A DNA stretch of 22,313 bases, from contig NBIV01000587.1 in assembly GCA_003194525.1 (NCBI GenBank), positions 1 through 22,313 of the forward strand, in the 5' to 3' direction. Of this stretch, positions 16,481-22,313 are shown piece by piece; positions within the stretch are counted from its first letter, which is position 1, and each line of letters starts with the position of its first letter. The notes beneath the pieces were generated by a model. The model was given only the letters and a program-made list of their open reading frames with translations. It ran no database searches and was not told the origin of the DNA. The translations under genes were made by a program, and so were the position numbers. Source of the stretch: Gracilariopsis chorda. Taxonomy: Eukaryota > Rhodophyta > Florideophyceae > Gracilariales > Gracilariaceae.

Positions 16481-19400
16481 TTATAGCACTTTGTGGTCAG
16501 ACCAGGAACACCACGCGGCGACATCACCCACACGTCTTCTTTAAGCTCACCGTTGAGAAATGCAGTCTTAACATCTACTTGAGCCACATACATCTGAAGA
16601 CAAAGTGCGACGTACAGGAACATGCGGACCAGGCTAAATGGCACTACTGGCGCATATGTCTCCATGTAGTTCTGCCCGTATGTCTGGTGATTGCCACCAG
16701 CCACAACCCTAGCCTTGAATCTCTCAACTGATCCTTTGGCATCGCGCTTTACGTTTAGAATGACATGAGTAGGAAGAGGCTGAGAGGCCGGTGATTCATC
16801 CTCCTCCCAAGTGTTCTTCTCCTCCAGAGATGTCAGTTCTTCATCAATGGCACTCTTCCAAAGGCTCTGCTCAGGTGGTGTGGCAGACAGTGCTTCGCCC
16901 AGAGTAGGTTCATCACTGGTAGTAATATCCATTTGTGACGTTGCACTACCGGCCATGTACCACCACTTAGCTGGTGCACGTCGTGTACGGCGAGGATAGC
17001 GTGTTTCTGGTTCAGATTCCGGTAAGACATCAGTGTCCGAAGTATGTTGACTAGCACTTGGGGCATGCTCACCACAATTGTCTGGGTCCGAATCGTCACC
17101 AGAAGTATGCTCGCTATCATCTGGATGATCGGTACCGCTTTCAATGCTCTGTGCCGTTGGTATAGGAGTGGATTCAATATGTTCCGTATCACTCTCAATG
17201 TCGAATGGGGTGTCCACAGAAACCATACTACCACTCTCAGTATCGATTTCAGAGTGATCTGTGCATTCATAAGTATCATCTGATGCACCTTCATCACTCA
17301 TAAATGGTGCCCCAGGGAACTTGGACTCGTCAAATGTCACATGCCGAGACTTTACAATGCGTGGAATCTCATCACTATCATTGACTAAAACATCATACAC
17401 ACCATGCTCAAGAGTCTGCAAGTACACTCCCTCAAGTGCACGAGACTCGAACTTGGTATCCGGTTTCATCTTAAGCACGAACGCAGCACACCCAAATACT
17501 TTGACATGCTTCAGGGATGGTTTTGAACCAGTCATCAAAAGGTAAGGGCTGCTTCCAGTTGCTGAGTGATAAACCCTATTGCGAACATGTATGACGTGCT
17601 TTAATGCGTATGGCCACAAGCACTCTGGGAGAATTGCCTGTATGAGCAAAGCTCGAGCAGCTTCCTCCATAGTGCGATTGATGCGCTCGGCTATTGCATT
17701 GTGTTCCGGAGTATACGGAGGAGAGAAAGAAGTGTCTTGAAGATTGTTGGCAGGGTTCAGCTGCAACGCAATATACTCCTGGGCATTATCCGAGTGCACT
17801 TTCGCAATGGCCACTCCTCCAAGCTGCTGGAACTTGTGCTCAACTGCATCGAATACAGCAGCAATTTCACTTTTATGGGTCATGAAGCCTAAGAGTGCAT
17901 ACCTTGAATGCTCGTCAAGGAAGGTAGAGGCATATTGAAACCTTTGTGGGAATGAAGGTACAAGGGGCCCTAGTATATCGGAGTGTACCACCTCACCTAC
18001 GGCTGATGCTCGGTCGTATTTGCCAGGGAACGGAAGTTTATGTGCCTTACCAAGCATACACGGGCGGCATATCTCCTCCATTCCCGATATCTTCGGCACC
18101 CCTTCAGCATGTTTGTAAACTGACTGGAGGTCGCGCGCATTGATGTGGGCAAGTCGACGATGCCATAGATTAGCAATACTGGACTCCGATGTCTTCATGC
18201 AATGATCTCCACTAGTTGGTGACGAGGATGGGGTTGGTTTGGTACCTTGCAATATCGGATCGGGTAAGGTGTACAACCCCGAGCGTCGATCGCGATGGCC
18301 ACTGCCGACTACAAACCCATTGTCCAAGGTGAGACGAACTTCACTTGAGCGAAAGAAAGATTCAATGCCCTTGTCCGCCAAACATCCTATGGACACCAAA
18401 TTGTATTCCAGTTCTGGAACGAACAGGGCATCAGTCAATCGTAGGTTTGCGTACTCAAATGGCAATACTATGTCACCCCGCTGCGTTGCACATACTTCAG
18501 TATTGTCGGCAAGCATGATGGTTCGAGTTTCTACGTTGTGCAAAGACTCGGGAATAAACGCAGACACCGAATGGAAAAAGTGTGATGTAGCACCACTATC
18601 GGCATAGGTGTCCATATCACAACTGTCGGAAAGTACGATGGAAGACTTTTCCAGTGCCATGCCACATACCTCAATCTTTGATGAACTACCAGCCGGTTTA
18701 TTGCAAGACTTGGACGCCCCAGATTTGCTCTTCGATTTGATGTTAAGCTTGTCCAGGATGCTTTTGGGTAAGTGATTATCTGGTTTATCGGGATTCACAT
18801 GGCATCTGTCCTTTGTGTGACCATCACGATCACAGAATTCACAGTGATAAGTCCGGTTACTGGACACCACGTATGCTCTACCAGTTGTACTTGGCCGATC
18901 ATCAGAGTCACTTCCATCCCTGATGTGAGTGTGACTGGAGTTTTGGGACACACGTGAACCACCAGAACCTTTGCTTCTGTTCTTCTTTCGACTTCGCGTA
19001 CGTCCTGAACTAGAAGAACTGACCAGACGAGCATTGTACTCATCGATCAAAGTGGTTGCCACATAGTCCCAAGTCAGTTCCGATATGTCCTTGGTACGGA
19101 GTGCAGCAGCCGTGGACTCCAACGAACTGTTCGGATCAATGGAAGCAAGTAGCATAGGTGCCTTGTGAGACTCCGGTATAGCAGCATCCTTGCCCATACG
19201 GTCTAACTGAGCGAACAATGCCGTGTATTGATCCACATAGCTGGACATGTTCTCACCGCTGTACGACATTCGGAACAATCGTGTCTGCACTGCAATTCTA
19301 GATACAGTCCTATTGGAGGCATAACGTCCATCCAAGAGTTGCAACATACGTGCAGGATCATCATCGACGTCCATGACTACGCGTAATGGAGCATCACCAA

Positions 19401-19674
19401 GAGCACAGATGATGATACCACAAGCCTTTTCTCGTTTCGCAATGATACGGGGAGTTGCTATTTCAGTGCCACTACCTGCGGTAGTTGTGTCTTGAGTTGA
19501 AATATCTGTGGTAGATTGAACCCCAGGGGGATTGGCGACATTCCAGACACCATTATTACGGCATGCAGCACGGAGACGGTGACGCCCCAGCATATAATCA
19601 TCACCACGCTTACCATGGAAACGAGGAATTTTCATTCCAGATGTGGATTCCGTTTCAACTTCGGAGTCGGACAT

Positions 19675-20447
19675 GGTTCCTACGGGACTAGAACCAAAGG
19701 AAAGCAACAAAAGCAACTATGTAGATGCCAAATGTAGTGATATCCACGCAATTTATTGAAGCCGAAAGAGGGATTTCAAGGCTTCTGTTACACAAAGAAC
19801 CAGAAAAACTGGAGCGGAGAAGAATCTCAAACACTCAACAGCGAAAACTTCAGCAGAGACCGTGTAACCAAGTCTACTACGCTTGTCGAGACGCGTCTCG
19901 TACGCGATCACAGGCAGAGTTCGGGTACTCAACGCCCGGAGTATACTCACAGGACGTACTGATACAAGCCTGGACAGAAATAAAACTTCTTAAGACGGGC
20001 GCACTGGCAGGAAATACTATCCCCGCTACCCTAGAGGTCCGAATCCTCTGGTCCCTGGTAACTCTCTCCAGGTGAGATGCGGTTTCTGCAACCAATCCTG
20101 CTCTGCGCACTTCAGAGCGAGGGGCTTTACAATCCGTACGAGACGTCCAAGGGAGGCTAGTAGCTGACGCGATAAGCTTTCACCAGTTAACCCCTTCTAA
20201 TCACTTGCCGGAAAATAGCACGGTCTTCCTTGTGCGCTGAAGCAAAGAAGCAGGGATCGGAACAGGCGCAGGTCGGCTTACCAGAGAAGGTGTCTCTGAA
20301 CGCTTTGCCTACTTTCACCACTGCCACTCGACTTCCACGAGGTTCGCTCGCTCGCAACGCAACGCGTACCTGCGCGAAAGAAAAACCAGTCTTCGTAGAA
20401 TCCCAAGAGATATTAGTAGAGCGCGACGTCTGCAAAAAGTCGACGCT
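19675..20447 (-). other. Untranslated leader of E2
   Basis: About 770 bases between PBS and gag ATG, with no protein that I recognise. It contains the block shared with the E1 leader. The rest shows nothing I can name. Confidence 0.7.
19996..20215 (-). ncRNA. Leader block conserved between E2 and E1 (candidate structured RNA element)
   Basis: Minus-strand counterpart of 3585-3797. The best-matching stretch is 19996-20034 (39 nt, 6 mismatches, no gaps). A second anchor around GGTTAACTGGTGAAAGC lies at about 20134-20193. The stem AGAGG/CCTCT just 5' of AGGGTAGCGG corresponds to AGGG/CCCT in E1. No open frame is shared between the two families across the block. Confidence 0.55.
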
Positions 20448-20461
20448 CTGGGCCCATAACC
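20448..20461 (-). other. Primer-binding site of E2, initiator tRNA-Met anticodon arm type
   Basis: On the minus strand GGTTATGGGCCCAG follows the LTR end GCAACA. The first 14 bases are identical to the E1 PBS, after which the two diverge. This fixes the LTR boundary and shows both families use the same half-tRNA primer. Confidence 0.85.
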
Positions 20462-20591
20462 TGTTGCAACGCACGCGGGTTATGAAAACAAAAGGGAAGA
20501 AACAACGGGAGGAAGAAGAAACAAGAAAATAAAACAAGGAAGGTTGTCAGCCTTAGTCGACCAGTTTACTCGACAGCAGGCAAAGCCAATC

Positions 20592-20599
20592 TACATATA
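20592..20599 (-). promoter_or_regulatory. TATA-like box of the E2 5' LTR
   Basis: On the minus strand GGGTATATGTAGAT contains TATATGTA, about 130 bases before the LTR end, at a position comparable to the E1 TATA box. It is a weaker match than in E1 and is absent from the truncated 3' LTR. Confidence 0.4.
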
Positions 20600-21000
20600 C
20601 CCTACCGCACACACTTCACCGTCGTCGCGGCAAGCGACGGCGGTGGTTGCACCATTACACTACACGTTATTCGTGTGTGCAGCTGTACACGAAAAGCGCA
20701 CACAATCTAGAGGGTCACAATTTCAAATAACTAAATCAATCAATGCGGCAAATCCATTGCCAGTCCCTTGATCTGGAACCAGCTCTAAAAAATCAACAAT
20801 TACCATCCTGGCACTCCAACCCCTCCGCGCAGCCCGCAAACGCACATTGTCCCAAATCACCCAATACAGCTCCCATTCGCATCTTCGGCATTGCAGCACA
20901 ACCGTCTACTGCGCGCACACTTGGACCAACCACATTGCTCCACTTGTGCATATCCGCAATCCAGTACCATACAGTCCATAACACTTGTACGGTATACAAT

Positions 21001-21076
21001 GCATATAGCATTTTGCAGTAGCCAATCACATTGCCGTTTCACGTTGGGTTTGAGCAGAGGCGCATATGCGCTTTTG
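21001..21076 (-). promoter_or_regulatory. U3 module of the E2 5' LTR (CCAAT box and palindrome)
   Basis: GCGCATATGCGC at 21060-21071, CCCAACGTGAAAC and CCAAT (21022-21026 on the plus strand), in the same order and near-identical spacing as in E1. Confidence 0.6.
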
Positions 21077-21193
21077 GAGCGAGGGGCTCCAAAAGTGCCC
21101 ATCGTCCCCTGAAGGTTTGGTTTTGGACCAAACTGACACCTTCTGTGGGGTTGGCCAGGCACTCGACCACTTGTAGAGTTCAACACTTCAACA

Positions 21194-22313
21194 GATACTA
21201 GGTTATATCCAAGATTCGGAACTAGCAGCACTTTCGCCAACCTGAGGTTCACATCTGAGAAGGGTAGTATGACATCTCCTTGTTGCGCGGCATTCACCGT
21301 GGTGTTGTCAGCTAGCTCAATTGTCTTTTCTGGCATGTCAATCAGTGTGTCTGGAACGAACGCAGATACAGAACAGAAGAAATGAGACGTAGCACCACTG
21401 TCCGCATAAGTGTCGATGTGGCTAATAGCTGGCGGTACCACTGAAGACTTCTCACTAGCAACACCAGCAATCTCAACTTTGGACGCTCTAATGGATGACT
21501 TCCCAGAACGCTTTGGCTTCCCAACTGCGTTCACCCTCAGCTGGTCCAAATTGCTTGTGGCAGATGGTTGTCAGGTTTTCTGGATTCACGTGACATCGGC
21601 CTTGAGTATGTCCATCATGGTCGCTGAGGGTGCAGTGGTACCCATTTCTGCTTCCAGCAGCATACGCCCGACCAGTGGGGTCGTTAACAGTGGTCGAATC
21701 TGACGCGTTACCATCATTTTCATTACCAATCGATGATCTGCTGTGTCCACTTATTCGGGCACCACCCTTGTTTCTGTTCTTTTTGTGATTACGACCTTTA
21801 CCGGAACTACCTGAACCCATTTGACGAGCATTATATTCATCAATCAGGGTTGTCGCCACATAGTCCCATGTCAGTTCGGAGATCTCCTTGGTCCTAAGTG
21901 CTGCTGCAGTTGACTCCAAAGAGCAGTTGGGGTCAATAGAGGCCAGAAGCATAGGAGCCTTGTGAGACTCAGGTATAGCGGCATCCTTGCCCATGCGGTC
22001 GAGCTGCGAGAACAGAGAGGCAAACTGGTCCACATACTCAGACATGTTTTGGCCTTTGTATGACATTTTGAACAGCTGAGTCTGCACAGCTATACGAGAC
22101 ACAGTCCTGTTTGAGGCATATCTCGCATCAAGTAGTTGAAGCATGTGACCAGGGTCATCATCCACATCCATGACTACACGCAATGGGGCATCACCAAAGT
22201 GCACAAATGATGATTGCACATGCCTTTTCGCGCTTGCAAGTATACAGGAGGGTGTCTGGGGCGCACTAGAAACAGACGCTTGTGTCATTGTGGCACTAGA
22301 TGACTACTCCGAA
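21194..22313 (-). mobile_element. Fragment of Ty1/copia element E3 (E2-related), interrupted by E2
   Basis: The fragment encodes part of Gag through protease in the same order as E2 and with clear protein similarity. It runs off the right window edge on its 5' side and is cut at 21194 by the E2 LTR start. The first bases, GATAC (21194-21198), are the predicted E2 target-site duplication; the remaining pol and 3' LTR of E3 should lie left of this window. Confidence 0.88.
21194..22313 (-). pseudogene. E3 gag-protease fragment, multiply frameshifted
   Basis: Gag segment (down to about 21575) shares long runs with E2 Gag, including GDAPLRVVMDVDDDP and HKAPMLLASIDPN. The zinc knuckle is altered: the second Cys of CX2C is Ser (CTLSDHDGH). 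The protease segment carries an intact YADSGATSHFF motif and ends at the codons for NLVSV, where E2 enters. Against E2, single-base changes displace the frame: -1 near 22236, +1 near 22197, and two -1 changes near 21575 and 21549. Either decay or uncorrected sequencing error could cause these. It cannot make a complete product in any case because it is interrupted. Confidence 0.85.

Larger units (their letters stand above)
15322..19674 (-). pseudogene. E2 gag-pol polyprotein, broken by a palindromic insertion and a one-base deletion
   Basis: The start is ATG at 19674; the frame is open a little further upstream, but only from a TTG. Segment 1 (19674-16474, 1066 codons): Gag, zinc knuckle CX2CX4HX4C at residues 278-291, protease DSGA at 359, HHCC motif, integrase D566, D629 and E663 (33 residues between the last two rather than the usual 35), linker, and RT start with D1034. 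It stops inside a 34-bp palindrome. Segment 2 (16451 to about 15984) continues RT in another frame, with YVDD at 16307-16296. A one-base deletion in a CCC run (15982-15984) returns to the first frame for RNase H (about 15980-15322). The stop codon lies in the first six bases of the LTR. Catalytic motifs are conserved, so inactivation looks recent. Confidence 0.92.
14796..21193 (-). mobile_element. Ty1/copia retrotransposon family E2 (minus strand; 3' LTR truncated by the E1 array)
   Basis: Reading leftward from 21193: complete 5' LTR, initiator tRNA-Met PBS, ~0.8-kb leader, one gag-pol region, purine tract, then a 3' LTR that stops after 532 bp. The two LTRs differ by five substitutions and one indel over about 531 bp (roughly 1%). 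Domain order is copia-type, but protein identity to E1 is low outside catalytic motifs, so it is a separate family. It interrupts E3 on its right. Confidence 0.93.
20462..21193 (-). repeat. E2 5' LTR (complete, 732 bp)
   Basis: On the minus strand it starts TGTTGAAG at 21193 and ends GCAACA at 20462, giving TGTTG/CAACA inverted ends like E1. It is followed by the PBS. Near its start it contains a 9-bp inverted repeat, TTTTGGAGC-GAGGG-GCTCCAAAA (21072-21094). The base after 21193 belongs to the interrupted E3 coding sequence. Confidence 0.92.

Noticed and set aside
19675..19716. Upstream extension of E2 gag-pol to 19716
   Set aside because: It would start on TTG. The first ATG in frame is at 19674 and gives an N-terminus rich in acidic residues ahead of a typical Gag start.
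1..22313. Host genes, tRNA/rRNA genes, envelope gene, or a DNA transposon
   Set aside because: Every stretch is assigned to one of three copia-type elements. No env-like frame lies between pol and the LTR, and the only tRNA-like matches are the primer-binding sites.

Overview
This window contains no recognisable host gene. It is eukaryotic repeat DNA made almost entirely of Ty1/copia-superfamily (Pseudoviridae-type) LTR retrotransposons, in three nested layers. The host lineage cannot be named from the sequence. Both resolvable primer-binding sites complement the anticodon arm of initiator tRNA-Met (the half-tRNA priming mode of hemiviruses such as Drosophila copia). The CTGGG-type stem they match is, from memory, the animal form rather than the plant or yeast form, which hints at an animal host.

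Layout. (1) Positions 1-14795, plus strand: a tandem array of one family, here E1, in which adjacent units share LTRs: internal A (cut by the window edge) - LTR1 (1930-2707) - internal B - LTR2 (7973-8751) - internal C - LTR3 (14017-14795). The repeat period is 6043-6044 bp. Copies B and C each carry an intact 1341-codon gag-pol reading frame, and the two proteins differ at one residue. Copy A carries six one-base indels within about 660 bp. (2) Positions 14796-21193, minus strand: a second family, E2, with a complete right-hand (5') LTR, PBS, long leader, a gag-pol frame broken by a 34-bp palindrome and a one-base deletion, and a left-hand (3') LTR missing its last ~200 bp. The E1 array abuts that truncated LTR exactly at the E1 terminal CA, so E1 most likely inserted into E2. 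(3) Positions 21194-22313, minus strand: the gag/protease part of a decayed element, E3, closely related to E2 and interrupted exactly at the E2 terminal TG. The inferred order is E3 (oldest), then E2, then E1. The other halves should lie left of the window.

How the parts work together. Each element encodes Gag, protease, integrase, reverse transcriptase and RNase H in a single frame. It is transcribed from the U3 promoter of its upstream LTR, primed by initiator tRNA-Met at the PBS, and completed by plus-strand priming at a purine tract abutting the 3' LTR.

The most unusual observation is that E1 and E2, whose proteins are strongly diverged, share non-coding sequence in two places. One is the U3 promoter (palindrome GCGCATATGCGC, an inverted CCAAT box, an upstream hairpin). 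The other is a ~210-nt block of the untranslated leader that includes a 39-nt ungapped stretch differing at 6 positions and a hairpin with a visible compensatory base-pair change. This suggests a conserved structured RNA or cis-acting module that is maintained, or exchanged, across families.
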